A stretch of 13,843 nucleotides of DNA, taken from positions 1 to 13,843 of the forward strand of contig CAZSVI010000101.1 in NCBI GenBank assembly GCA_964610205.1, read 5' to 3'. This stretch comes from CAZSVI01 sp964610205 (GTDB taxonomy: Bacteria > Bacillota > Clostridia > DSM-8532). The translations under genes and the position numbers were made by a program. Under the pieces are notes generated by a model that did no database searches, was not told the origin of the DNA, and saw nothing but the letters and a program-made list of their open reading frames with translations. Of this stretch, positions 1 through 7,142 are shown piece after piece (position 1 is the first letter of the stretch; every line of letters begins with the position of its first letter).

Positions 1-230
1 TTTGTCCCTTCAGGTAATTCAATCTTAAGCGACCTCATTCCAATCCTTTCACACGCGTTCCCTTTCATTTTTACATAGGTTACCGAAGCCGGATCACTTC
101 CCACAATAATTGTTGCCAGAACGGGGATTGTACCCGTCCTTTTTATAATTCGCCGCACTCTGGCATTTAAATCTTCTTCGATGCTTTTTGCCAGGGATTT
201 ACCATCCAGTATAATCGGTTTATTCATCAT
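1..230 (-). CDS. folD: FolD, methylenetetrahydrofolate dehydrogenase/cyclohydrolase (N-terminal part, runs off the window)
   Basis: Cytosolic one-carbon enzyme that oxidises 5,10-methylene-THF to methenyl-THF and hydrolyses it to 10-formyl-THF. Only about 76 codons are present; the frame stays open to base 1. Seen: an opening IILDGKSLA, then a stretch reading VGSDPASVTYVKMKGNAC, which is the family's substrate-site signature with the Tyr-x-x-x-Lys pair of the active site, then SLKIELPEGT. The start is either of two adjacent ATGs (codons ending at 228 and 225); a GGAG lies at 237-240, 6 or 9 bases upstream. It is the third minus-strand gene after rhaA and the aldolase, but a 123-base gap separates it from the aldolase, so membership of the rhamnose operon is not certain. 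Nothing looks damaged in the part visible. Identification is confident; cofactor preference cannot be judged because the Rossmann domain lies outside the window. Confidence 0.9.
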   Translation of the reverse strand, partial: MMNKPIILDGKSLAKSIEEDLNARVRRIIKRTGTIPVLATIIVGSDPASVTYVKMKGNACERIGMRSLKIELPEGT

Positions 231-353
231 TTTCAACTCCTTTATAGGCTTCAGCCACTGCTTTTTTACCCCGTTTTTTCAAGGATGCTTATTCTCAATT
301 GCAACGGCTCTTTTCTGTCAGCTAAGGATATTATACCGAATGATGTTATTTAT

Positions 354-1445
354 TCAAAGGTTTTTTTGTCCTGATTTGTATTTCATTTGTGTAATTTGGT
401 CTTTCAAAAGGCTTTTTCTGTACTTCTCGCTTTCCCAGTTCAGAATGAAAGCTGTTTCCTCCGCATTCATGGTTTTAAGTTCAAGATGATTCTTTTTAAC
501 CTGATTAACCACATAAACAAATCCCATGAGGGTCTCTTCCATTGTCAACGCTTCCTTTTCACCGACTTTGTACAGTATTTCTCCTGTATCGGTATTGATA
601 TTCATTTTGTTGCCGGTTTCATTCAGAGAGATATTTCCATGCAGGTAAACCAGTTGATCCGGATACAGAATGGTATTTTCAAAAAACGACATTGATAAAT
701 CTTTGTCTTTAAAGTATTCCTTCAGGTACCCTGTTTTACTTATAAATGTATTGTCGTCCAAACCCTCAATTCCAACAGATGGAAATTGTTCTGACAAATC
801 AAAATACCCGCGTATGGTTCCGTTTACATCCTCGTGGAGTTCAACGCAATCAGAGGCTTTATCTGCGGTAACCACAAGTCCATGGTTTTCCATAAAGATT
901 ACCTGGGGAAAATGCTTGCTGTTTCCGATATATTCGTTAATTTCCTTTCTGATGGCCAGCGTAAGGGAAAAACCTGGATTGATATAAGGAATCCAGATAA
1001 AACCGTACTCTTTTGACCTGAATATTTCTTTTGCCAGGCCGAAACCATTTTTACTGCAACAAATAATATTCGCGTAAACCGGATGGGTATGGATAACATA
1101 CTTTTTCAAAACGGAATGAAACCCGGCCTCAACCGACGGGCGCATTGGCTTAATGCCTTCCATCGGTACAATATTCGCCCTTGCATATTCTCCGCTTTCT
1201 TTCTCGTAATCCCTGTCTTCGTTAATATCAACACTCTCAAAATATTCCCTTATATTTTTATAATTCACCACAACGAATCCTTCGGATGGGGTTATGTCTT
1301 TCAGCTTGCATCCTGATGCCTTTACCGCCATAAGATCGTCATCCAGCTTTACGGAGGTATTTCCTCCCCCGCCCTGCACAAGATCAGGACTGTTTCCTAC
1401 AGCCCGGGAGATCATTTCCAGTTCCTTCAGTTTATTTGCAGACAT
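354..1445 (-). CDS. Class II aldolase, probable stand-alone rhamnulose-1-phosphate aldolase
   Basis: Likely splits L-rhamnulose-1-phosphate into dihydroxyacetone phosphate and L-lactaldehyde in the cytosol. The 363-residue product has the class II aldolase/adducin features: GGGGNTSVK near residues 25-33 (phosphate-binding loop), HTHP at 119-122 (zinc ligands) and ENHG at 186-189. It is longer than E. coli RhaD (about 275 residues). In layout it resembles the aldolase half of the long bifunctional RhaE/YuxG-type proteins, but it ends without the dehydrogenase half. The start at 1445 is preferred over an in-frame ATG at 1484 because a GAGG sits 6 bases upstream, overlapping the rhaA stop (TGAGGATACTATG). 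Only 7 bases separate the two genes, so translation is probably coupled. Substrate is inferred from the rhaA neighbour; another sugar-phosphate aldol substrate is possible. Confidence 0.8.
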   Translation of the reverse strand: MSANKLKELEMISRAVGNSPDLVQGGGGNTSVKLDDDLMAVKASGCKLKDITPSEGFVVVNYKNIREYFESVDINEDRDYEKESGEYARANIVPMEGIKPMRPSVEAGFHSVLKKYVIHTHPVYANIICCSKNGFGLAKEIFRSKEYGFIWIPYINPGFSLTLAIRKEINEYIGNSKHFPQVIFMENHGLVVTADKASDCVELHEDVNGTIRGYFDLSEQFPSVGIEGLDDNTFISKTGYLKEYFKDKDLSMSFFENTILYPDQLVYLHGNISLNETGNKMNINTDTGEILYKVGEKEALTMEETLMGFVYVVNQVKKNHLELKTMNAEETAFILNWESEKYRKSLLKDQITQMKYKSGQKNL

Positions 1446-1452
1446 AGTATCC

Positions 1453-2733
1453 TCACTTTCTGTTTCCCAGAACAGTGTTTTCATAGGTTTTCACTTCATT
1501 AAGCCAATCGGTTCCGACAGGCACTCCTGCTTCCTCACAGTATTTATTCCATATGGCCGCATATGGAAGCGTTTTAAATTCTTCCATCAAAGCCAGACGG
1601 TTTCCGTAATTTCCATTTGCCTCGGCTTCCACAAGAAGATGTGTCGGCTCCAGCAGGGAAAACAATATTGCTTTCAGCGCGGCTCTCGTTCCGGTAACCC
1701 ACGCGCTGATTCTGTTAATGGACGCATCAAAGAAATCAAGTGCAAAATGAACCTTGTTATATGCATTGCAGCGTTTAATTTCCTGAGCTATAGCCAGAGT
1801 ATCGTCATTAAAAATAACAATGTGGTCGCTGTCCCAGCGGACACTGCGGCTGACATGCAGCAGCAGCTCGTCCTTATAGGTTAATAAGGATGATATTTTG
1901 TCCGCAATGGTTTCTGTCGGGTGAAAATGTCCTGCGTCAAGACAAAGAATTACATCCTTATTCCCGATAACATATCCCATATAAAACTCATGGGATCCAA
2001 CAACAAAACTCTCGGAGCCGATGCCGAACAACTTTGATTCCACAGCGTCAATCATGTTCATTTTATCATATTTTTGTTTGAATATCTCGTCAAGGGATTC
2101 TTTCAAAATGCGGCGCTTTCCAATTCTATCCGCCGGTAAATCCTTTGATCCGTCAGGAATCCAGACATTATTAACACATGGCGTATTCAAATCCTTTCCA
2201 ATCCTGTCTGCAATCCTTCTGCATATTTTCCCGTGTTCCACCCAAAAAGCACGAACCTTAACATCCTGATTGGATAAAGTATACCCCGAATCTGCCAGCG
2301 GGTGTGCGAAAAAGGTAGGATTGAAATCCAGACCGATACCTTTTTCTTTTGCCCATTCAACCCAGTTTTTAAAATGCTCAAAGGACAACTCATTCCGGCC
2401 CACAGGTTTCCCATCGGTTTCGGCATACATGGCATGCAGGTTTACTTTATGCTTCCCGGGGATCAGGCTTAGAGCCTTATCCAGATCCTGCCTTAATTCA
2501 ACGGCGTTACGTGCCCGCCCCGGATAATTACCCGTAGCCATAATACCGCCGCCGGATGTTCCACCCCCACTTATCTCAAAACCCGCGACATCATCACCCT
2601 GCCAGCAGTGCAACGAAACAGGAACCTTTCTCATTTCATCAATAACTTTTCCGGCATCCACTCCATATTCGGCATAAATCTCCTTGGCGTCATTATAAGC
2701 ACGGTTGATTTTTTCAATACTATATAAGCTCAT
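1453..2733 (-). CDS. rhaA: L-rhamnose isomerase
   Basis: Interconverts L-rhamnose and L-rhamnulose, the first step of rhamnose catabolism, using divalent metal ions in a TIM barrel. The 426-residue product is close to the usual family length (about 419). Visible landmarks are SLHCWQGDDVAGFE near the N-terminus, LDAGHFHPTE at about 265-274 (metal-binding Asp and His), RWDSDHIV at about 299-306 (catalytic-metal Asp pair) and ALDFFDASINR with a further metal-ligand Asp near 333. All expected ligands are present. The start at 2733 is chosen over an in-frame ATG at 2748 because GAGGAGGG lies 5 bases upstream of it. It leads the minus-strand unit and is followed after 7 bases by the aldolase. Its leader holds a TATAAT box and an inverted repeat. 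No rhamnulokinase or RhaM is present in the window. Confidence 0.96.
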   Translation of the reverse strand: MSLYSIEKINRAYNDAKEIYAEYGVDAGKVIDEMRKVPVSLHCWQGDDVAGFEISGGGTSGGGIMATGNYPGRARNAVELRQDLDKALSLIPGKHKVNLHAMYAETDGKPVGRNELSFEHFKNWVEWAKEKGIGLDFNPTFFAHPLADSGYTLSNQDVKVRAFWVEHGKICRRIADRIGKDLNTPCVNNVWIPDGSKDLPADRIGKRRILKESLDEIFKQKYDKMNMIDAVESKLFGIGSESFVVGSHEFYMGYVIGNKDVILCLDAGHFHPTETIADKISSLLTYKDELLLHVSRSVRWDSDHIVIFNDDTLAIAQEIKRCNAYNKVHFALDFFDASINRISAWVTGTRAALKAILFSLLEPTHLLVEAEANGNYGNRLALMEEFKTLPYAAIWNKYCEEAGVPVGTDWLNEVKTYENTVLGNRK

Positions 2734-2762
2734 GGGAACCCTCCTCATTCAAAAATACTATT

Positions 2763-2783
2763 TGCATATGGGCTGAATATGCA
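2763..2783. promoter_or_regulatory. Inverted repeat TGCATAT-N7-ATATGCA in the rhaA leader, possible operator
   Basis: Two perfect 7-base arms, 2763-2769 and 2777-2783, separated by GGGCTGA. The element sits 30 bases upstream of the rhaA start and downstream of the TATAAT box, a place where a bound repressor would block transcription; an mRNA hairpin is the alternative. No regulator for it is present in the window. Confidence 0.4.
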
Positions 2784-2826
2784 TACATAATATGATAACG
2801 TCAGTAAAAATGTCCAGCCTCATATC

Positions 2827-2832
2827 ATTATA
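2827..2832 (-). promoter_or_regulatory. Candidate -10 box for the rha unit
   Basis: A perfect TATAAT on the minus strand about 95 bases upstream of the rhaA start. No good TTGACA-like hexamer sits 16-18 bases above it, so the call rests on the -10 alone in an AT-rich leader. If real, transcription would begin near 2820 and the inverted repeat at 2763-2783 would lie in the untranslated leader. Confidence 0.35.
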
Positions 2833-2959
2833 ATATTGAAAAAACTTTTTATGTTCTTTGGTATATGTTATTAACTTTTTAGGAAATCCAATGTTTTTGT
2901 AAAGAGGCAAACGCACAGCAGCGGTTTTCGGTGTACAGCTAAAAAGCACTCCTCCTAAG

Positions 2960-2986
2960 TGACACTACACCGATTTGATAGACACC
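2960..2986 (+). repeat. Candidate left terminal inverted repeat of the IS remnant
   Basis: The block beginning TGACACTACACCGATT and ending GATAGACACC lies about 40 bases before orfA, where an IS3-family left end is expected, and starts with the family's usual TG. Its partner is lost with the right half of the element, so the repeat cannot be confirmed internally. Confidence 0.5.
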
Positions 2987-3026
2987 CAGAATGGCTGGTA
3001 TAATAAAACCAGTGGAGGGGTCAAAA

Positions 3027-3325
3027 ATGTCAGTAAAACGTTATGACAAAAATTACAAAATCGAGGTAGTTCGCAGAGCCATATCAAAGGATAAAGCAGT
3101 GCCTGATCTGGCTAAGGAACTTGGCATCCATGAGAGTACTATATACAAATGGATGGGAGAATTCCAGAGAGATGAAGCGAACGCTTTTCCAGGAAGCGGT
3201 AAATTAAAACCGGAAGACGAGAACTACGCCGCCTCAAAAGAGAAAATGAAAATTTGAAGGAAGAAATAGAAATACTAAAAAAAGGGGCGGTCTACTTTGG
3301 AAGAACCAAAAGTAAAACGGTTTGA
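3027..3325 (+). pseudogene. IS3-family transposase OrfA, frameshifted
   Basis: OrfA is the DNA-binding helix-turn-helix subunit of IS3-type transposases. From the ATG at 3027 (GGAGGGG about 6 bases upstream) the product shows KNYKIEVVRRA, a helix-turn-helix around DLAKELGIHESTIYKWMGEF, and KPEDENY. At about 3227 one base appears to be missing: the direct frame ends at 3257. Reading from 3227 in the neighbouring frame gives RRLKRENENLKEEIEILKK, the leucine-zipper tail expected of this family, ending at a stop at 3323-3325. The full frame would overlap orfB, as is normal. A run of seven A's at 3277-3283 lies in the region where IS3 elements often frameshift. The single-base loss could be natural decay or an assembly error. 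Confidence 0.8.
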
Positions 3326-3530
3326 ATACATAAAGAGGAGCCTTGACAACTTCAAACTCTCAAATATGTGTAAAGTGCTTGACGTCAGGCGTAGTGGCTT
3401 CTATGCATGGCAAAGCAGACCTGAAAGTAAACGTAAGCAAGAAAATAAAAAGCTTGTTGAAAAAATCAAGGAGCTATTTATAAAAAAGCGTAGGATATAC
3501 GGATATAAGCTTATGACAGAGGTATCGTAG
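3297..3530 (+). pseudogene. IS3-family transposase OrfB, 3'-truncated fragment
   Basis: N-terminal piece of the catalytic subunit. It opens at a TTG (3297) with EEPKVKRFEYIKRS, followed by NMCKVLDVRRSGFYAW, the helix-turn-helix block typical of this family's OrfB, and ends RRIYGYKLMTEV just before a stop at 3528-3530. A full OrfB has about 280 residues with a DDE integrase core; only 77 codons remain and none of the catalytic acids is present. The remnant cannot transpose on its own. The break coincides with the start of permease-like coding, so one deletion probably removed the right half of the IS and the 5' end of the permease. Confidence 0.85.
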
Positions 3531-3554
3531 GATGGTCATTGCAGACCCACATGA

Positions 3555-4352
3555 AAAAATGCGTTTAAGAACTATAAGCTTTTTACCGGTTTTGCGGGAA
3601 GCGAGTGGGCAGGCTTCAAGTATTTTAACTTATTCCTTAGTTCACCGAATATGTTTAATATACTCAGTAATACGTTTCTGCTGGGCCTATATTCACTTCT
3701 TTGGGGATTTCCATTTCCACTCATTTTTGCATTGATTTTGAATGAAGTAAGAAATCGTAAATTTAAAAAAATAGTACAAACCATTAGTTATTTGCCTCAT
3801 TTTCTATCCACAGTTGTAGTTGTAGGATTAATTCAACTATTTCTGTCACCTACGTTTGGCTTTGTTAATCAGATTATAGAAAGAATGGGGTTTGAAAAGA
3901 TTGTTTTTTTGCAAAAAGCTTCATTTTTCAGAACCATATATATTTCATCAGATATATGGCAAGGACTTGGGTGGAATGCGATCATTTATATGGCAGCGTT
4001 GTCTAATATTGATCCAAATTTATATGAGGCTTCTATGATTGACGGTACCGGTAGATTTAAGAAATTAATATACATTACATTGCCAAGTATATCTCCAACG
4101 ATAATAACTCTGCTTTTGCTGTCAATGGGAACCATACTGTCGGTAGGATTCGAAAAAACCTATTTATTACAGAATCCTGCAATATTATCAAAAGCCGATG
4201 TTATACAGACGTATGTCTGGCGGCAGGGGTTGCAGCGGGGTAATTTCAGCTATGGGACGGCTGTGGGACTGTTTAATTCTGTTATAAATTTATTTTTTCT
4301 TGTTATAAGTAATTCATTGGCAAGAAAATTTTCAGAAACAAGCTTATGGTAG
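3555..4352 (+). pseudogene. CUT1 sugar ABC transporter permease, LplB/YteP type, 5'-truncated
   Basis: Membrane subunit of a carbohydrate importer. The reading frame is open from 3555 and shows FKNYKLFTGFAGSEWAGF, the conserved periplasmic loop that follows the first helix in this family, then further membrane segments and the cytoplasmic EAA loop (EASMIDGTGRFKKLIYITLP, about 4027-4086) that docks the ATPase. About 265 residues remain of the usual 300-320; the N-terminus and first transmembrane helix are lost where the IS remnant ends. An internal ATG at 3651 could still give 233 residues, but without the first helix. Short pieces resembling the lost region (GMVIA in another frame at about 3530-3545) suggest extra small indels at the joint. 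The next permease follows after 9 bases (18 to its preferred start), so the pair was one operon. Function as it stands is doubtful. Confidence 0.8.
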
Positions 4353-4370
4353 TTCGGGGAGGTGAAAGAT

Positions 4371-5234
4371 TTGAATCGGAATAAGCAGTTCTCAATATCT
4401 ATATTATTAATTTATGTAGCACTAATCATTGTGATGGTAATAATATTGTTCCCGTTACTGCATGTGACAGCAGTTTCGTTTTCCGGCAGCAAATATATTT
4501 ATATGAATAGTATTACTATCTATCCAAAAGGATTTAACATCGAAATGTATAAAATAGTTTTTAAAGATCCTAAAATTTTCAACTCTTATAAAAATACAAT
4601 TTATTATGTTGTATTGGGAACATTTTTATCCCTTGCAGTTACATCTACTGCAGCATATTCATTGAGTAAAAAGAAATTGATATTCAGGAATAAGTTTATG
4701 GGCCTTATTATAGTAACCATGTTTTTTTCGGGAGGTATGATTCCTACATTTCTTACGGTGAAAAATATTGGCTTGTATAATACTTGGGCGGTAGTTTTAC
4801 CGGGCTTAGTAAATTCATGGTACCTGATTCTTATGAGGTCGTTTTTTGAAGCTTTTCCATGTGAGATCGAGGAATCCGGTAAGTTGGACGGACTAAATGA
4901 TATAGGAACATTCTGGTTTTTGGTTCTCCCTGTTTCCAAAGCAGTTCTTGCAACAATAGGATTATTTTATGCTGTGGGCTTATGGAATAGCTATTATATG
5001 CCGTTTATTTATCTGAATTCATCCTCGAAATTTCCATTGCAGGTGATATTAAGATCAATGCTGGAATCCGGACAGGGATTGGACGGCGGTACAAGAAACG
5101 CTGATCAGCCTGTTATTCTGGAATCTTTGAAATATGCCACAATCATAGTCTCAGTAATTCCAATTATTGTTGTATATCCATTTCTTCAGAAATATTTCGT
5201 TACCGGTGTTATGATTGGTTCAATAAAGGGTTGA
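4371..5234 (+). CDS. CUT1 sugar ABC transporter permease, YtcP/LplC type
   Basis: Second membrane subunit of the importer, partner of the truncated gene just upstream. The product of about 287 residues has a first helix rich in Ile/Val/Leu, about six membrane segments in all, the EAA loop around EESGKLDGLNDIGTFWFLVLP, and the ending YFVTGVMIGSIKG that is characteristic of the YtcP/LplC group. The start is probably the TTG at 4371, which has GGGGAGGTG ending 6 bases upstream; a GTG at 4362 lies inside that ribosome site. In Bacillus, relatives import rhamnogalacturonan-type or other complex oligosaccharides and borrow a shared ATPase (MsmX type). No ATPase or substrate-binding lipoprotein gene is in the window. 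The gene itself looks intact, but its partner is beheaded. Confidence 0.88.
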   Translation: MNRNKQFSISILLIYVALIIVMVIILFPLLHVTAVSFSGSKYIYMNSITIYPKGFNIEMYKIVFKDPKIFNSYKNTIYYVVLGTFLSLAVTSTAAYSLSKKKLIFRNKFMGLIIVTMFFSGGMIPTFLTVKNIGLYNTWAVVLPGLVNSWYLILMRSFFEAFPCEIEESGKLDGLNDIGTFWFLVLPVSKAVLATIGLFYAVGLWNSYYMPFIYLNSSSKFPLQVILRSMLESGQGLDGGTRNADQPVILESLKYATIIVSVIPIIVVYPFLQKYFVTGVMIGSIKG

Positions 5235-5244
5235 TTTAACTATG

Positions 5245-5265
5245 TTACCGGCTGAAGTCCGGTAA
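5245..5265 (+). other. Hairpin between permease and aminopeptidase genes
   Basis: Perfect 7-base arms TTACCGG (5245-5251) and CCGGTAA (5259-5265) around a 7-base loop. No T-run follows, so it is not a standard intrinsic terminator. It could instead stabilise or mark a processing point in the operon mRNA between the transporter and the enzyme genes. Confidence 0.45.
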
Positions 5266-5310
5266 GATTGTTCGTATTATTGAAGTATAGCTTTTAGGCA
5301 GGTGGACAGT

Positions 5311-6081
5311 ATGAAAATATTTATTGTAACAGACCTTGAGGGAATCAGTGGTATTGACAGCATTGAAATGATGCAGACTGATAGTTCACATTATGATTAT
5401 TGTTTGCAGCGTCTGATGATTGATACGAATGCTGCGGTTGACGGAGCTTTTTCAGGAGGAGCAAATGAAGTTGTTGTATGGGATGGACATTGGAAAGGAA
5501 CCAATTTTATTCAGGGAATGCTGGACAGCAGAGCGGTACAAACCAAAGATAATTTTATTAATAGTCTTAATAGATCCTTTAATGCGATTATGTTTGTAGG
5601 AACACATGCTATGGCGGGAACAATAAACGGATTTCTTGATCACACACAAAATTCAGGGAAATGGTACAATTATTATGTAAATGGCAGAAGAACAGGTGAA
5701 ATAGGGCAATGGGGCATTATTGCCGGATATTTTCATATACCGGTGATTATGGTTAGCGGCGATCAGGCTGCTTGTGTTGAAGCTAAACAGTTTTTCGGTT
5801 CTGTGGAATGTGCTGTTGTAAAATATGGTATTGGCAGAAATAAGGCTGCACTTGTAAATGAAGAAGAAGCTGTAGAAAAAATAAGGGAAGCAGCAAGAAA
5901 ATCCCTCTCACTAATAGGCAAAATAAAGGCTTATAAGCCAATAATGCCCATTGAAATCAAACTTGAGCTGTATAGAAGCGATTACTGTGATGAACTGTCT
6001 ATAGGGCAGGGAGTGGAAAGAATGGATGCTCGTACGGTAAGAAAGATTGCAAATAGCGGTCTTGAAATATTTTTTAGGTGA
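5311..6081 (+). CDS. M55 family D-aminopeptidase-like metallopeptidase (DppA-like)
   Basis: Family M55 enzymes are zinc aminopeptidases; Bacillus DppA removes N-terminal D-amino acids from short peptides. The 256-residue product keeps every family landmark: TDLEGISG (Asp8 and Glu10), WDGHWKG (His60), VGTHAMAG (His99), FLDHTQNSG (His110, matching the catalytic His115 of DppA) and TGEIGQWG (Glu130). The first three match DppA numbering exactly. The start at 5311 is preferred over an in-frame GTG at 5302 because AGGTGG lies 5 bases upstream of the ATG and overlaps the GTG. The gene follows the permease pair after a 76-base gap with a hairpin. Here the usual Dpp dipeptide transporter is replaced by a sugar-type permease pair, so the natural substrate could be a glycan-linked or modified peptide. 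That is inference. Confidence 0.9.
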   Translation: MKIFIVTDLEGISGIDSIEMMQTDSSHYDYCLQRLMIDTNAAVDGAFSGGANEVVVWDGHWKGTNFIQGMLDSRAVQTKDNFINSLNRSFNAIMFVGTHAMAGTINGFLDHTQNSGKWYNYYVNGRRTGEIGQWGIIAGYFHIPVIMVSGDQAACVEAKQFFGSVECAVVKYGIGRNKAALVNEEEAVEKIREAARKSLSLIGKIKAYKPIMPIEIKLELYRSDYCDELSIGQGVERMDARTVRKIANSGLEIFFR

Positions 6082-6152
6082 AACTAATCTCATAGGCCGG
6101 ATATGACGAAAAAATTATTGAACATAGATAGAAAGCGGGTATAGATAGCATT

Positions 6153-7118
6153 ATGGATATACGTGCATTAAAACATGAGGAAATGGATGCCTGGTTTGAC
6201 CATTGCGTGTATTCTTTTAATAAGGGCGAATACGATAATGAATACAGGCAGCTTTTTGTAAACCATTGGAAATACGATCCATGGAGAGATTTAGACAGTA
6301 TTCTTGTAGCAGCTGAAGATAAGGAAATATTAAGCACGGTAAGGGTATTTCACAGAGATGTCTATTTGCTTGGAGAAAAAGTCAGTATGGGCGGAATCGG
6401 TGAAGTTTGCACCAAGTTTTATTATCGAGGAAAGGGACTTTCAACTGTTTTATTAAAAAGAGCAATTCAATTGATGGAAAAGCATAAAATCAAGATATCC
6501 ATGTTATCAACAGGTATTTTTTCTTTTTATGCAAGACTTGGTTGGAAAGAAAACACTTTGTTCATTAAAAATGCAGACCTTACAGATAAGGGTAGACTAA
6601 GTTCCAACATACGTCCTCTGAATATTGAAAAGGACTGTGAACAAATGATAAAAATATATAAAGAATATAGCGGCAAATTAAATGGTTCTGTTGTAAGAGA
6701 CAATGAATTTTACTGGAAAAATTGGGCGCAGGAAAGAGATGTGGTTCGTCTGATATGGGAGGATGATACAGGTCGGATAAGTGCATACCTGTTTGGAACT
6801 GAAAAGGATAATGTACTCAATATTCAGGAGTTTGGAGCTCTAAAAGGATATGAGGACGTCTTTGACCGGATGGTGTCGCACTTATGTGTATTATTTGACA
6901 GAGCAGCAACTGCTGTAAAATTTCCAGCAGTTATAAAGTCTTCATACACCAATGAAAAAGTTATGGAGCACAAGCCATACATGTTAAGACTAATCACACC
7001 CTTCAAGATTAATGAGATTTCTATAAATACTACTGACAGGTTGATTGAGGTAATGTATGGAGGTAATGGCTGTTGTTCTGATTCATGCTTTACATTCTGG
7101 AAGACTGATGGTTTTTAA
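6153..7118 (+). CDS. GNAT family N-acetyltransferase, Eis-like layout
   Basis: Probably transfers an acetyl group from acetyl-CoA to an amine. The 321-residue product has an N-terminal GNAT domain. Motif A is at about residues 80-105, reading GGIGEVCTKFYYRGKGLS, where R-x-G-K-G-L-S is the acetyl-CoA pyrophosphate loop. This is followed by SFYARLGW, a usual GNAT motif B feature. The second half (about 150-321) resembles the extra GNAT-like and C-terminal domains of Eis-type enzymes, though it is shorter than the roughly 400 residues of Eis itself. The ATG at 6153 has only a weak upstream purine stretch. It sits between the aminopeptidase and the amidohydrolase on the same strand, 71 and 24 bases away, so it is likely part of the same operon. 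Substrate unknown; acetylation of an amino sugar or free amine end would suit the context. Confidence 0.8.
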   Translation: MDIRALKHEEMDAWFDHCVYSFNKGEYDNEYRQLFVNHWKYDPWRDLDSILVAAEDKEILSTVRVFHRDVYLLGEKVSMGGIGEVCTKFYYRGKGLSTVLLKRAIQLMEKHKIKISMLSTGIFSFYARLGWKENTLFIKNADLTDKGRLSSNIRPLNIEKDCEQMIKIYKEYSGKLNGSVVRDNEFYWKNWAQERDVVRLIWEDDTGRISAYLFGTEKDNVLNIQEFGALKGYEDVFDRMVSHLCVLFDRAATAVKFPAVIKSSYTNEKVMEHKPYMLRLITPFKINEISINTTDRLIEVMYGGNGCCSDSCFTFWKTDGF

Positions 7119-7142
7119 ACTATTCTTAAAGGAGGAGCCGGG

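Larger units (their letters stand above)
2960..3530 (+). mobile_element. IS3-family insertion sequence remnant, left part only
   Basis: The segment starts at a TG-initiated candidate left terminus (TGACACTACACC, from 2960), followed by an orfA-like and an orfB-like reading frame in the usual IS3 order and overlap. The right part, including the rest of the orfB catalytic domain and the right terminal repeat, is absent: IS-like coding stops at about 3528 and permease-like coding begins within about 40 bases. Typical IS3 elements are 1.2-1.5 kb, so more than half is missing. No second copy or matching right end was found in the window. The exact left boundary is approximate because no target-site duplication can be tested. 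Confidence 0.8.

Noticed and set aside
220..282. A 20-codon minus-strand frame (TTG at 282) ending over the folD start, product like KKRGKKAVAEAYKGVEN
   Set aside because: The composition looks protein-like, but there is no ribosome site, a stop lies two codons above, and no family could be named. It could be the tail of a lost gene.
2758..2949. A 63-codon minus-strand frame in the rhaA leader, opening with GTG next to AGGAGGA
   Set aside because: The ribosome-like sequence touches the GTG with no usable spacing, the product resembles nothing I know, and the frame covers the likely promoter and operator of rhaA. It may be a remnant of whatever lay there before the IS.
3277..3283. Run of seven A's in the IS as a programmed frameshift site between orfA and orfB
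   Set aside because: The run is in the right area, but orfB is not in the expected -1 frame relative to the restored orfA, and the element is dead, so no functional claim is made.
5245..5265. Rho-independent terminator between permease and aminopeptidase genes
   Set aside because: The stem is perfect but no T-run follows, and the downstream gene has the same orientation; it is listed as a hairpin only.
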